DNA from: Acinetobacter sp. WCHAc010034
GTDB lineage: Bacteria; Pseudomonadota; Gammaproteobacteria; Pseudomonadales; Moraxellaceae
Direction of reading: 5' to 3'
Length of the DNA stretch: 64,000 bases
Assembly: GCF_001696615.3 (NCBI RefSeq)
Contig: NZ_CP032279.1
Location: forward strand, 1,240,001 to 1,304,000
In this document: in pieces, positions 25,954 through 36,239 of the stretch
Layout: every line of letters begins with the position of its first letter
Numbering within the stretch: position 1 is the first letter of the stretch
Program-made: the position numbers and the translations under genes
The notes under the pieces: generated by a model
Databases searched by the model: none
Told to the model about the DNA's origin: nothing
The model's input: only the letters and a program-made list of their open reading frames with translations

Positions 25954-26927
25954 CTATCAATTTTCTTATGGACACTATGTCGCTTATCAAGGTTCAGCAT
26001 GGGAAATAGAAAGCCTTGATCCCAAAACTAAAATATTAAAACTTTCAAGAACAACGGATGCTCTGAAGATTTCAATACCCTACTCAGAAGCATTAGGTCA
26101 CCTAGTTAACAATCAACTTCAATTTATTGATCCTGAAATTGCTACCAAACCTTTAATTACGGCAGAACAACGTGCCTTAGCAGATTTTTCAACAAAATCA
26201 TCAGAACAAAAAAAGGAGGCTGTAAGAAGGTCAACATATCTAAATATTCTAAAGGAACAAAAAGTTCCATCGTTCACAAAAAAATATCTTGATCCACTTA
26301 TTGCAAATATTGCTCTTCAAATTGGAGACCCCACACCCCCTTCAGCAATTACAGTATATCGTTGGCATAAAAATTATAAGAATGCTAGTGAAGACATACG
26401 CTCACTAATTAAAAATGAGCGAAAAAAGGGAAACCGAAGTAAGCGTCTTGATCCAGAAGTCGAACGCATAATTGATTCCGCTATTAAGGATGTTTACCTG
26501 AAGGGGCATAAACCATCAATAACAACAGTCTACGAAGAGCTTAAAAGAAATATTTGGAAAGAAAATAAATTCAGGATACCTAGTGAGGCCTTAACAGCAC
26601 CGAGTTTAACTACTCTAATCAATAAAATTAAAGCACTTGACCCTGTATTAGTTACTCTACATCGAGAAGGAAAACATGCTGCCGAAATGGAATTTAGAGT
26701 CTACCAGATGGGTGTCACAACAACTAGACCATTAGAACGGGTTGAAATAGATCACACCCAATTAGATTTATTCGTCATTGATGATCAAACTGGTTTTCCT
26801 TTGGGCAAACCGTATATTACTGCCGCAATAGATCACTATACCGGCTCTGTCACAGGATTTTACATTAGTTTTACTCCAGCAAGTGCATTTAGTGTCATGG
26901 AGTGTCTAAAAGTAGCTATATTGCCTA

Positions 26928-27767
26928 GGGCGTGTCCTCATTTGGCTTTGCACCAAATAAACATGCAAGCAATGTAAATCATAGACTGATAATTTCGTGC
27001 AAGCTTATCAAATCGGGTTGCAATCGCTCGAAAATGTTTTAACCTCGCAAACGCATTCTCAACTAAATGCCTTAATCGATATAGATATTTATCAAATTCT
27101 TTATTTAATCTTTTACTATTTGATCTCATTGGAATAATTGGGATCATATTTTTATTTTTAATAAATATTCTGATGGTCTCAGCATCATATCCCTTATCTG
27201 CAATTAAATAATCTGCTTCTTCTACAACCTCTATCAATTGCTCTGCAACTTGGCTATCGTGGACTTGACCCCCAGTGATTTTAAAATCAATCGGTAATCC
27301 ATTCGCGTCGGTTGCAAGATGTATTTTTGTTGTTCGCCCACCACGTGATTGTCCAATTGCTCTTTCGAAACCATTCCGAGCTCCACTTGCATGCTGATGC
27401 ACGCGTATGTAGCTTCCGTCAATGAATACCCATTCTTGATCCAAGACGCCTCGTAATCTAAAAAAAATTTATTCCACAATCCCTTACTTGCCCAACGATT
27501 AAAACGATTATAAGCAGTTTGCCAAGGACAAAATTCTTGAGGAATATCACGCCATGTCGCGCCTGTACGCAGTTTCCATAAGATAGCTTCCATGATATTT
27601 CTACTATTCTTTGAACAGTAGCAACCGTGCAATCGCATTGTATCCTGGATTTGCTGCCAAATATTATCTGTTAAAAGAGTACGTGCCATTGAATAATATT
27701 GAAATACAAGTAATTTGGAATATTATTTTAAGTCTTTAAAATCCATTCTTCAAATGAGAACACGCCC
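26928..27767 (-). mobile_element. IS5-family (IS427-like group) insertion in tnsB
   Basis: The 840-bp element has terminal inverted repeats starting GGGCGTGT (C/T) CTCATTTG, with the left end at 26928 and the right end at 27767. It is flanked by the dinucleotide TA (26926-26927 and 27768-27769), the usual short duplication of this group. It contains two overlapping transposase frames on the minus strand. Confidence 0.88.
26938..27689 (-). CDS. IS5-family transposase, two frames joined by -1 frameshift
   Basis: The first frame starts at 27689 (MARTLLTDNIWQQIQDTMRL) and carries the insertion-site DNA-binding head with TGATWRDIP. The second frame ends at 26938 and carries the catalytic part: first Asp in WVFIDGSY, second Asp in YLIADKGYD and Glu in RHLVENAFARLK. 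A run of eight T residues in the overlap (coding strand, shortly before GATTACGAGG) allows a -1 slip into FRLRGVLDQEW. This arrangement is typical of the group, so the transposase is probably intact. Confidence 0.82.
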
Positions 27768-28831
27768 TAAAGCTGAAATAAACAAAATCTTTCCTTCTGT
27801 TAAAAATATATGGGATGTTTTTGGTGTATTCGAAACTTTAATCGTAGACAACGGTAAAGAATTCTATAGCATTGCGCTCGAAGAAGCATGTATTCAACTA
27901 GGGATTAACATTCAATATGCACCTCCGCTCCACCCTTGGTTTAAAGCTTCCATTGAGCGATATTTCTCAATTATAAATCAAAAATTACTCAATGGTATGG
28001 AAGGTAAAAGCCTAAAAGATCTCGGGAAATTTGCCGATTACAATCCTATTAAGAATGCAGTAATAGATTTCTCATCATTCGTAGAAATTATGTATATATG
28101 GGTGATAGATATTTTTCATCAAACTTTCAAAGAACGCATTGGTGATACACCAGCAGAAAAATGGCGTAAAAGTGTACTGATATATCCACCATTACTCCCC
28201 AAGAGTGCATTAGAAGTGAATATTACTCTAGGACTTCATGACAAACGCAAAATTGTGAGGACTGGAATCGCCTATGAAGGTCTAATCTACAACTCTTCAG
28301 AACTAGCTTTACTGAGGCAAAAAATTCTAGACAATCCAAATGTGACTATAAAAATAGATCCTTCCAATATTTCTCATATATTTGTTCTTGATCCAATCAA
28401 AGAGGAATATTTCAGCGTTCCAGCAATAAACCAGAAATATGCAACGGGTAAAACTTTATTTCAACATCAAGTAATCAGAAGGAATGCCCGTGAATATGCA
28501 AAATCTTCTGTAAATATGAGTAATTTAATGGAAGCTGCTGATAGGATTGAAGGAGTTGTTGAAAAAAGTAAACGTACTTCAAGAAATAGGAAAACTCAAT
28601 TATCTCAAAAAGTTGCACGCTACGAAGATATTTCTCAGAACTCAGTACTATCCTCTAAGTCAAATGAACAACAAAACTCTATTTATGAAGAAATGAATCA
28701 TTCTCCAGAAAATCAGGCTACCGAGGTTGAGAAAAAAATCGACCCTGTTTCTAGCGATAAAATACCACTCACGTCATTTTATGATGAAGCGGATGACTGG
28801 TCTTCTGATTACAGCTTGGGAGGTATTAATA

Positions 28832-29845
28832 ATGAGTGATTTAGCAGAATTTCTTGCAGCTAATACAGATAAAATCAGAAAAATTGAATCTATCTTTATA
28901 AAATATCCTAGACTCACAAGCATTCTTGATTGTATTGAGCAATGTCGTGAAATGTCTAAATTTTCAGAAGAGCCTCAGTGTGTGTTTATCACTGGAGGAT
29001 CAGGTGTAGGAAAAACAAGCCTAATTCGGCAATATTCTAGTCGTTGGCCGCCAATCGAAATGCCTGATGGCGACATCCATCCTGTCTTTAAAACATCTAT
29101 ACCTGCCAGCGCCACAATTAAAAGCGTAGCAACCGCAATGCTAAGTGACCTTGGTGATTTAGCAGCTACCCATGGAAACACTGTAACTCAAAGCAACCGC
29201 TTATATGCTTTAGTCCATCAATGTAATGTAGAAGTCATCATTATAGATGAATTCCAGCATCTAATTGATAATAAAACACAAAGAGTTATTGGTTTAGTAG
29301 CAGATTGGATCAAGATGTTTATCGAAATTACTAAAATTCCAGTTGTACTAATTGGCATGCCAGAATCGGAAGCCATTTTGCATCAAAGCCCTCAACTACG
29401 CCGCCGATTTCTGATCAAGAAACGCCTAACTCCCTTTTTGTGGGATAGTGAAGCCAACCGAAATGAATTTAGAAAATTTTTAGCTGAAGTAGATAAATCA
29501 CTTCCATTTGATACGTATAGTAATTTAGCTTCAGAGGAAATTGCTTACCGTCTTTTTGTAGCAAGTCAGGGAACGGCAGCAAATATCATGTCATTGATAA
29601 AGCACGCTGCCTATGATGCCATTAGGCATAATGATTCATGTTTGACTTTAGCTCATTTAGCCACAGCTTTTGATTCAATTCAATACGACACCACCCTCCC
29701 CAATAATCCATTTCTAGTAGAGACTTCTGTAATTTCTTCTTGGAAAGCAACAAGTAGGATTACACACTCAGAAATTGGCACTAATAATCGCGTCAAAGCC
29801 AAGCCAAAAGAATTGACAATCAGAGATACCATAACCCGCCGTTAA
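28832..29845 (+). CDS. tnsC: TnsC-like AAA+ transposition regulator
   Basis: TnsC/TniB ATPases connect the target selector to the transposase. I chose the ATG at 28832 because it follows GGAGG and overlaps the tnsB stop by 8 nt; a longer frame upstream lies wholly within tnsB. The 337-residue product has Walker A GGSGVGKT (55-62) and Walker B VIIIDEFQHL. It also has a sensor-like VVLIGMPES and an arginine pair in QLRRRF. The tail is basic. It is followed 15 bp later by the TniQ gene. Confidence 0.87.
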   Translation: MSDLAEFLAANTDKIRKIESIFIKYPRLTSILDCIEQCREMSKFSEEPQCVFITGGSGVGKTSLIRQYSSRWPPIEMPDGDIHPVFKTSIPASATIKSVATAMLSDLGDLAATHGNTVTQSNRLYALVHQCNVEVIIIDEFQHLIDNKTQRVIGLVADWIKMFIEITKIPVVLIGMPESEAILHQSPQLRRRFLIKKRLTPFLWDSEANRNEFRKFLAEVDKSLPFDTYSNLASEEIAYRLFVASQGTAANIMSLIKHAAYDAIRHNDSCLTLAHLATAFDSIQYDTTLPNNPFLVETSVISSWKATSRITHSEIGTNNRVKAKPKELTIRDTITRR

Positions 29846-29860
29846 TCGATTGATGAGCGT

Positions 29861-32320
29861 ATGAAAAAACGACTATTAAAGCGTCCAGAACCTAATCTAG
29901 ATGAAAGTATGATCGGGTACTTACTACGCCTATCGGATGCTAACTGTTATGAATCCTTGAGTCCAATATTATCGCTTTTGGATGACAATGATTGTGAGGT
30001 AAAGGCTCATAAAATACGTGCTCTTTGCATGGGTAAATTAAATATAGAACGACTATCTCATCTCACAAATAAACCTCAAAATACTTTGAACAACCTAATT
30101 TTTCAGTCGATTACTCTCAATAAAAGCCAATATTTCAGAGTCGGTCATGCAAGTATTTCCGATGAGTTAATGAATTTTAGAAATCCCGCAATCTGTGTAC
30201 AGTGCTTAACGGAGTCTTCTTATCATCGAAAAATATGGACAGTTGCATCTTATATAGTGTGCCTTAAACACTTATCTCTACTACAGGATACATGCTCGAC
30301 ATGTCATTCAGTATTTAATTGGTCAAGAACAAACTTACTGAAATGTCGCTGTGGTGCTGAAATAAAAGCAGCAGATTCACGGCAAGTTGAAAGCTCTGAA
30401 ACACTACTAGCAGATATGACTGCACAAGCAGTCACTGGTCATTCGATCAAAGGACATCCACTAATCAAAGATATGCAATCATTTTATGCAGTCATTCATC
30501 TTGGCTATATGTTATCCAGCAGGTATTCTTGGTCTAATACAGAATTAGACCTTAGTTCTCAAATTATAAGTAATAGGCACACTGAAGCTCTAAATGCGTT
30601 CAAACCATTTGCTAATTGGCCAGAAAGTTTTCATCAGTTTCTAACAGAAATTGTGGTAATAAATCGTGCCATCTATCCAGCATTTAGTAAACCAGCTCTA
30701 CTTTTTCGCCTAAGTATGGCTTTGGATCGTTCCCCATTACGTAAATTACAGCCTGACATCTATCAAGCGGTAGAGTATGAATTAGAAAATTTTATACGCT
30801 CAGAACAAACGCCATCGATATTACTAAAGCCAAAAAACCAGAATCTGATGCAAGAAAAACTATTATCAAAAGAAGAAACTAAAAATATGCTCTCCGTGTC
30901 TGATTCTAGCTTTGCTCGGCTTATCAAAATTAATTTGAAATCGCCTTCATCTGATGAGAAGTACTCACTAGATAATGTAACTGAACTAAGAGATATATTA
31001 TTAAGGCTAGTTACGCTGAATGAAGCAGCTAAAATTTTAAGGCTATCGCTTCACAATACAAAAAACCTGTTAAAGAGTGGGATTATTACTGCGTTTCGTG
31101 GTCCTGATGTTGATGGCTACCGTGATATTTTGATTGATACTAAGGTATTAAATGACTTATTAACCGCTATTGGTAACTCAGTAAAACCAAAATCTATACA
31201 TGAAGTTATTCCCCTTTCGCTTTATTTTAAGAAATATCATTACAATTCAACGCATACATTCGATGAATTAATTCATGCCGCACTTGAAGGACGACTTTCT
31301 ATAGTGAACTTTGATAAAGAAAATGGTCTATTGGGTGTCAGTTTCTCTAAAGATGAATTGCTACAATTGATTGATATCAAAACAAAAAATAAAGAGACAA
31401 ATGAATTATTAAGTATCAATGATGTTATTGTCGCATTAAATAGCTACCGTGATGCAATATATCGAATCATGTCAGCAGGCCTTTTAAAGTATCAAATGGC
31501 AACAATAAATATAAAATCTGCACAGCGTTTTGTTTCAGCAGAGGAATTAGACCGTTTCAAAACTAAATACATTTTGCCAAGTGAAATTGCAGAAATCTTT
31601 CAAACAAATGCTACCAACATTTCTGAGCGTACAATGCACCTTGGAATAAAACCAGTCTCAGGACCAACCATTGATAATGGTTTAGTCTATATCTTTGAGC
31701 GTAAGGATATTATCAGCATCAACAAACAAGAATTGGATAAATTGCAAAGTTATAAAACTCGCACTGGAAGACCAAAAAAAGAACAAATGACCCCAAAAAA
31801 CAAAGCCAAAACAGATTATATGGATGCTCAAACAGTTGCTGAACTCTTGGGAGATAATGCCAATATTCAAAAAGTTTCACGTTTAGTAAAGAAGGGTTTT
31901 ATACAAGCGGTGCAACATAATGGAGAACTGGGTAACAAACGTTACTTTAAATCAGAAGTAGTACTGCAATACCTTGCCGAATTCCGAAATAATCCGCATC
32001 TTATAAAACTACAAGACATACCCACTTGGTTATCAATTAACAAGCGCAGACTTGAAATTGATTGGCTTAAATCAGGTCGATTGAGCTTAATTAATGATGG
32101 CTTAGGTCAACGCTATGCCCATGTGGATGACTTGGAAAATATCAAGAAACTCAGGATATCTGCATTAAGTACACAAGAACTGGCTGAATCTACTGGAAAA
32201 ACACGCCAAGATGTTAACAATGCAATTCGCCTTGGAAAGATTCAACCTATATCAGGACCCAATTATGATAGTTTTCCGAACTTTTTATTTGATCGCACAA
32301 GCATTACCAAGCTTCTTTAG
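29861..32320 (+). CDS. tniQ: TniQ/TnsD-like target selector with helix-turn-helix array
   Basis: TniQ-family proteins choose the insertion site and recruit TnsC. The 819-residue product has a TniQ head with a zinc-binding set (Cys112/Cys115, Cys134/His137, Cys145/Cys148, Cys162/Cys164). From about residue 335 to the end it is built of repeated 45-60-residue modules, each a short helix-turn-helix followed by a beta/wing-like stretch. Three are clearly related: about 383-436, 570-622 and 766-819 share a G-I/K-I...GP..D...I/LF/D pattern. Others lie near 335-380, 441-505, 515-568, 653-706 and 716-765. The length well exceeds the roughly 500 residues of Tn7 TnsD. A modular DNA-reading array is inferred. 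Confidence 0.82.
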   Translation: MKKRLLKRPEPNLDESMIGYLLRLSDANCYESLSPILSLLDDNDCEVKAHKIRALCMGKLNIERLSHLTNKPQNTLNNLIFQSITLNKSQYFRVGHASISDELMNFRNPAICVQCLTESSYHRKIWTVASYIVCLKHLSLLQDTCSTCHSVFNWSRTNLLKCRCGAEIKAADSRQVESSETLLADMTAQAVTGHSIKGHPLIKDMQSFYAVIHLGYMLSSRYSWSNTELDLSSQIISNRHTEALNAFKPFANWPESFHQFLTEIVVINRAIYPAFSKPALLFRLSMALDRSPLRKLQPDIYQAVEYELENFIRSEQTPSILLKPKNQNLMQEKLLSKEETKNMLSVSDSSFARLIKINLKSPSSDEKYSLDNVTELRDILLRLVTLNEAAKILRLSLHNTKNLLKSGIITAFRGPDVDGYRDILIDTKVLNDLLTAIGNSVKPKSIHEVIPLSLYFKKYHYNSTHTFDELIHAALEGRLSIVNFDKENGLLGVSFSKDELLQLIDIKTKNKETNELLSINDVIVALNSYRDAIYRIMSAGLLKYQMATINIKSAQRFVSAEELDRFKTKYILPSEIAEIFQTNATNISERTMHLGIKPVSGPTIDNGLVYIFERKDIISINKQELDKLQSYKTRTGRPKKEQMTPKNKAKTDYMDAQTVAELLGDNANIQKVSRLVKKGFIQAVQHNGELGNKRYFKSEVVLQYLAEFRNNPHLIKLQDIPTWLSINKRRLEIDWLKSGRLSLINDGLGQRYAHVDDLENIKKLRISALSTQELAESTGKTRQDVNNAIRLGKIQPISGPNYDSFPNFLFDRTSITKLL

Positions 32321-32886
32321 ATTGCTAATGCAGAGAATTGATGATCTAAATATTTATCAACTTAAATTTCCATTGACGAAATTGAGTAGAAACCATCACT
32401 TATGTTAAATTATGTATCTCTAAAATATTATATAGAATGAGGTCTAAGAGAACTAATGAACACCTATATAGCAGTTTTTTAAACTACCTCATCAAGTATA
32501 ATTTTTCTAATTAAGCATCAACCCATCTTAAAATTCCATTATTAATTAATTGATTTAATAATATTTTTTAGAACAAACAATGAATGTAGTATTTTATTTA
32601 TTGAATTCATTAAAATTTCATTTTATGGTTTATAAATTGTATTTTATTTCAATTTATTCTTTAAATTTTACTTAAATAAATGTATTTTAAGATTATTCAA
32701 TCTACTCTATATCGCTAATTATTAAAGTAATTTAGAATTTAAGAAATTTCATTTTATGATTGAATCCACAGCTCCCGCAGCGGGATTTTTTTAACCCATA
32801 TTCAAAAAAAAAATGAATCACATGATATTATCCAATTGAATAAAATAAATATTTAAAAACTATTAACACAACAGCAGAGGGTAAAA
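32321..32886. other. AT-rich right flank of the island
   Basis: This 566-bp non-coding stretch lies between tniQ and the DUF805 gene and should contain the other end of the Tn7-like element. TGTATTTTA-like words recur near 32588, 32640 and 32681, and ATTTCATTTTATG occurs twice, as TnsB-binding repeats might. I could not fix a terminal dinucleotide or target duplication. Near 32770-32793 a short GC-rich palindrome followed by T7 looks like a core-genome terminator. Confidence 0.4.
32770..32793 (+). terminator. Short terminator-like palindrome with T run
   Basis: TCCCGC and GCGGGA meet around a single A and are followed by seven T residues. The stem would be short after opening a loop. It is the first GC-rich element on the right side of the island. 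Confidence 0.45.
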
Positions 32887-33498
32887 ATGAAAGGGGCTAT
32901 TTTAGATTTCTCTATTCAGACAAATTCAGGCGTTATCAGCGCTGATGATCAGAACCGCTACACTTTCAGCGGTGCGGAATGGCGCGGACAGCGCCCGCCG
33001 GCACGCGGCGATAAAGTAGATTTTGCTGTAGATGCTGAAGGCAACGCAGTACAAATCTATATCGCCCTTGGACACAGCTCCAATGCTGTGGAAACCCTTT
33101 CCCATCAGCTTGATAAAATTTCCAATCAAAATCAATCTGAAGAAAACTTCAACATGATTGACTGGTTTGTAAAATGCCTCAAGAACTATGCGAATTTTAC
33201 AGGGCGCGCACGCCGTAAAGAATTCTGGTTTTTCACTCTCGTTCAATTCATCATTCTTGTTGTGGCGCAAATTCTAGATGCTATTGCCGGTACTGAATAC
33301 CTTGTGTATGCGATTGCTGTATTAGCTCTGCTCGTTCCCGGGCTTGCAGTTGCAGTACGTCGATTGCATGATATTGGCAAATCAGGCTGGTGGTATTTAA
33401 TTGCATTCATTCCGCTCATTGGCGCAATTCTTTTAATCGTGTGGTTTGCGACAGAAACAAAACGGGAAAACAACCCATGGGGACAGCCTGCTAAATAA
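32887..33498 (+). CDS. Cold-shock-like domain + DUF805 membrane protein
   Basis: A 203-residue protein. Residues about 1-60 (KGAILDFSIQTNSGVISADD... RGDKVDFAVD) resemble a cold-shock/OB-fold domain. Residues about 90-200 are a DUF805 membrane domain with FTGRARRKEFWFF and three hydrophobic segments, plus RRLHDIGKSGWW. This fusion is common in Acinetobacter. Codon use returns to the core type, so this marks the right edge of the island. Biochemical role unknown. Confidence 0.8.
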   Translation: MKGAILDFSIQTNSGVISADDQNRYTFSGAEWRGQRPPARGDKVDFAVDAEGNAVQIYIALGHSSNAVETLSHQLDKISNQNQSEENFNMIDWFVKCLKNYANFTGRARRKEFWFFTLVQFIILVVAQILDAIAGTEYLVYAIAVLALLVPGLAVAVRRLHDIGKSGWWYLIAFIPLIGAILLIVWFATETKRENNPWGQPAK

Positions 33499-33515
33499 CG
33501 GTTTTCAGCCAATAA

Positions 33516-33538
33516 AAAAGGGCGTTCACCGCCCTTTT
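33516..33538 (+). terminator. Terminator of the DUF805 gene
   Basis: AAAAGGGC and GCCCTTTT pair around a 7-nt loop, followed by a T-rich tail, 18 bp after the stop. Confidence 0.75.
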
Positions 33539-33674
33539 CTTTTACCTTAAGCATTTTATATTTAATAGAAAACTATTCATCAGTCATAAAACAATGAATG
33601 CAATAAAAGCCGCATAAGAATCAATTTCAAAGATCAATCCTGACAGCCAGCCTCAGCCTTGCGCCAAAACAACG

Positions 33675-34775
33675 TTAAAGCTCCCGCGCAGCCAGAATCA
33701 GTTTCCTGGCGTTTTCTCCGCTCAGCTGCCATGTCAGGCAGCGCACGCTACCGCCCATCGGGCAAACGCTTTCAGCATTGACCGGAATGACCTGTTGAGA
33801 GGTATTTTTCCGGATGATATTCAGCGCCGCCTGATCATGCGGCATATTGAAGGTCGGCACATAAATGTAATTGTAGGTCACGGCAGCATTCAAGTTCACC
33901 CCGCAGGCGGACTCAAAGCCCTCCCACTGCCCCCGCGGGTTGGTTTGGTACTGCACGGGCACTTCCACAATTTTTGCTGCCGGGAACGACGCCTTCAGCT
34001 CATCCAGCACCAAGGTTCTAAAAGACGGCGTTTGGGAATAATCATTCACCAGCAGCGTATTTTCATCCACCCAGCTGGCCATTCCGTCCGAATGGGCAAG
34101 GACTTCCTCGTCCGGCTCTAAAATGGCGACCTGGCTGGCTCCCAGCGCCCGCTTCAGTTCCTGTTTAGCTTGCTTATAGGTCAGCTCATTATCCTGCATA
34201 AAGCGCGCCGTGGTGATTATGCGGCCGGCATAATCATCCACAATATTGCCGCCATCCAGCAGCAAGCCGCTATGGCGGCGCTGAATGCCGTAGCGGTCGG
34301 CAAAATCATTAAAGCTTTTCTGCACCTGCCGGCTTTGCTTTTCCGTCATCGACGCCCAGGTATAAGTAAACTGCACCGGCTGCGCAGGGTTGACCGTGCT
34401 GAAATCCCGCATCCAGATATCGCGAACATCATCAACCAGCAGGATATCTTCCGGCACTTTGCCCGCATAAAACGGCTGGGTGTCTTCATCGGCAATAATC
34501 ACCACATTGTCATGGCCTAAAATCGACCGGGCATAATCAATCTGAAAATCGACAATCTGCTGAAAAGCCGCTTTGTAATAAGGGTCATGCACCGAAGGCG
34601 CTGACAGCACCAGCAGCATTCTTTGCGCGGAAATTTCATTCGCGAACTTTTTCATCTCTGCCTGCTTCCCTGCTTTTTCCGGCAGCTGCGGATCGGATGC
34701 GGAACTGCAGCCGGCCAGCAGCATCAGGCCGATTGCTGAAAATACGCTTTTACTGATTTTGCTCAAGATCTTCAT
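33675..34775 (-). CDS. Agmatine-deiminase-family lipoprotein
   Basis: A 366-residue secreted lipoprotein: N-terminal signal with lipobox LAGC at about residue 20-23. The rest matches the peptidyl-arginine/agmatine deiminase family: RDIWMRDF, LLLDGGNI, LAHSDGM (catalytic His region) and the C-terminal GGSVRCLTWQ with the likely nucleophilic cysteine. The family hydrolyses guanidino groups of arginine derivatives, releasing ammonia. A lipid-anchored periplasmic location is less common than the cytosolic enzyme, so the substrate is uncertain. Confidence 0.8.
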   Translation of the reverse strand: MKILSKISKSVFSAIGLMLLAGCSSASDPQLPEKAGKQAEMKKFANEISAQRMLLVLSAPSVHDPYYKAAFQQIVDFQIDYARSILGHDNVVIIADEDTQPFYAGKVPEDILLVDDVRDIWMRDFSTVNPAQPVQFTYTWASMTEKQSRQVQKSFNDFADRYGIQRRHSGLLLDGGNIVDDYAGRIITTARFMQDNELTYKQAKQELKRALGASQVAILEPDEEVLAHSDGMASWVDENTLLVNDYSQTPSFRTLVLDELKASFPAAKIVEVPVQYQTNPRGQWEGFESACGVNLNAAVTYNYIYVPTFNMPHDQAALNIIRKNTSQQVIPVNAESVCPMGGSVRCLTWQLSGENARKLILAAREL

Positions 34776-35023
34776 CCTTTTTTCTGATTATTTTTCCTTA
34801 AATGCAGGCGCTATTCTAACGCCGGCGCTTCCAGATTGTCAGCATTTCCGCAATTGATTCTTAATTTCATTTGCAGCCTCTATCCCCTGAACCGCCGGCA
34901 CCTCGTTCAGTTTACAGATTGGCAAAAAATCTCAGATGATCTGATCCGTTCTTGTCATTGCGCTTCATCAATTAAGCATTACACTCAAACAGCGCATAAA
35001 AATTTTAATGAAAAGGACAGGCT

Positions 35024-36229
35024 ATGAGCGAAGCTTATATTATCGATGCCATCCGCACGCCCCGCGGAAAAGGAAAAAAAGGCGGCGCGCTGCATGAAGT
35101 CAAGCCGATCACCCTGCTGACTTCCCTGCTGAATGAACTGAAAGACCGCCATCAGCTGGACACCGCCCAGGTCGATGACATTGTACTCGGCTGCGTGACG
35201 CCAGTCGGCGATCAGGGCGCGGACATCGCCAAGACGGCAGCCATTGCGGCCGGCTGGGACAATGCGGCGGCCGGCGTGCAGATTAACCGTTTCTGCGCCT
35301 CCGGCCTGGAGGCGGTCAATATGGCGGCGCAGAAAATCCGTTCCGGCTGGGAAGACCTTGTGGTGGCGGGCGGCGTGGAATCGATGTCGCGTGTGCCGAT
35401 GGGTTCGGACGGCGGGCCGTGGGCGCTCGACCCTGAAACCAATTTAAAAGCCGGCTTCGTGCCGCAAGGCATCGGCGCGGACCTGATTGCCACCTTAGAC
35501 GGCTATTCGCGCGCCGATGTTGACGCTTTTGCCGAACAGTCGCAGAAAAAAGCCGCCGCCGCGCAGGCCAAGGGCTATTTCGGGCGCTCGGTGATTCCGG
35601 TGAAAGACCGTTCAGGCCTGATGATTTTAGCAAAAGATGAATTTATTAAGCCGGACACCACAGCAGAAGGCTTAGCCAGGCTGAATCCGAGCTTTGCCAT
35701 GATGGGGCAAATGGGCTTTGACGCCGTCGCGCTGCAGAAGTATCCGGAAGCGCAGCAGATTCATCACGTTCATCATGCCGGCAACTCCTCCGGCATTGTC
35801 GATGGCGCCGCTGTGGTGCTGCTGGCTTCGGAAACAGCGCTGAAAGCGCAAGGCCTGAAAGCGCGCGCCAAAGTGCTTGCCGCCGCGCTGGCCGGCACTG
35901 ACCCGACCATCATGCTGGCCGGCCCTGCGCCGGCTGCGCGCAAGGCATTGGCCAAAGCGGGCCTGAGCATTGACGACATTGACCTGTTTGAAGTCAATGA
36001 AGCCTTTGCCGCCGTGGTGCTGCGCTTTATCAATGAGCTGAAGATTGATCCGGCCAAAGTCAATGTCAACGGCGGCGCCATTGCGCTGGGGCATCCGCTG
36101 GGCGCAACAGGCGCAATGATTTTAGGCACACTGCTGGATGAGCTGGAACGCTGGGGCAAAAAGCGCGGCATGGCGGCCTTATGCGTGGGCGGCGGCATGG
36201 GGATCGCCACCATTATTGAGCTGGTCTAA
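35024..36229 (+). CDS. Thiolase (acetyl-CoA acyltransferase)
   Basis: Catalyses thiolytic cleavage of 3-ketoacyl-CoA in beta-oxidation. The 401-residue protein has the nucleophile Cys91 ([10 protein letters not shown]), the [15 protein letters not shown] histidine motif and the C-terminal Cys in CVGGGMG. The start follows AAAGGACAGGCT. The next gene, a multifunctional hydratase/dehydrogenase, begins 10 bp after the stop with its ribosome-binding site across it, so the pair forms a FadI/FadJ-like operon. Confidence 0.92.
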   Translation: MSEAYIIDAIRTPRGKGKKGGALHEVKPITLLTSLLNELKDRHQLDTAQVDDIVLGCVTPVGDQGADIAKTAAIAAGWDNAAAGVQINRFCASGLEAVNMAAQKIRSGWEDLVVAGGVESMSRVPMGSDGGPWALDPETNLKAGFVPQGIGADLIATLDGYSRADVDAFAEQSQKKAAAAQAKGYFGRSVIPVKDRSGLMILAKDEFIKPDTTAEGLARLNPSFAMMGQMGFDAVALQKYPEAQQIHHVHHAGNSSGIVDGAAVVLLASETALKAQGLKARAKVLAAALAGTDPTIMLAGPAPAARKALAKAGLSIDDIDLFEVNEAFAAVVLRFINELKIDPAKVNVNGGAIALGHPLGATGAMILGTLLDELERWGKKRGMAALCVGGGMGIATIIELV

Positions 36230-36239
36230 GGAGAATACA

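Larger units (their letters stand above)
25946..28839 (+). pseudogene. tnsB: TnsB transposase gene interrupted by an IS5-family element
   Basis: TnsB is the DDE transposase that joins element ends to target DNA. The coding sequence runs 25946-26927, is interrupted by the IS at 26928-27767 (and its TA duplication), and resumes at 27770-28839. Joining the two parts gives 2052 nt and an unbroken 683-residue protein. Catalytic residues are Asp269 (VEIDHTQLD), Asp354 (LIVDNGKEF) and Glu390 (FKASIERYF), with exactly 35 residues between the last two. The insertion falls between the first and second catalytic residues, so the gene as it stands is inactive. No other damage is visible, which suggests a recent event. 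The N-terminus shows helix-turn-helix regions that bind element ends. Confidence 0.9.

Noticed and set aside
28727..28831. Longer tnsC start
   Set aside because: The extra 35 codons lie inside tnsB, while the ATG at 28832 has an ideal GGAGG and the expected small overlap.
36138..36239. Longer start of the FadJ-like gene
   Set aside because: It lies within the thiolase coding sequence; the ATG at 36240 has AAGGAG correctly placed.
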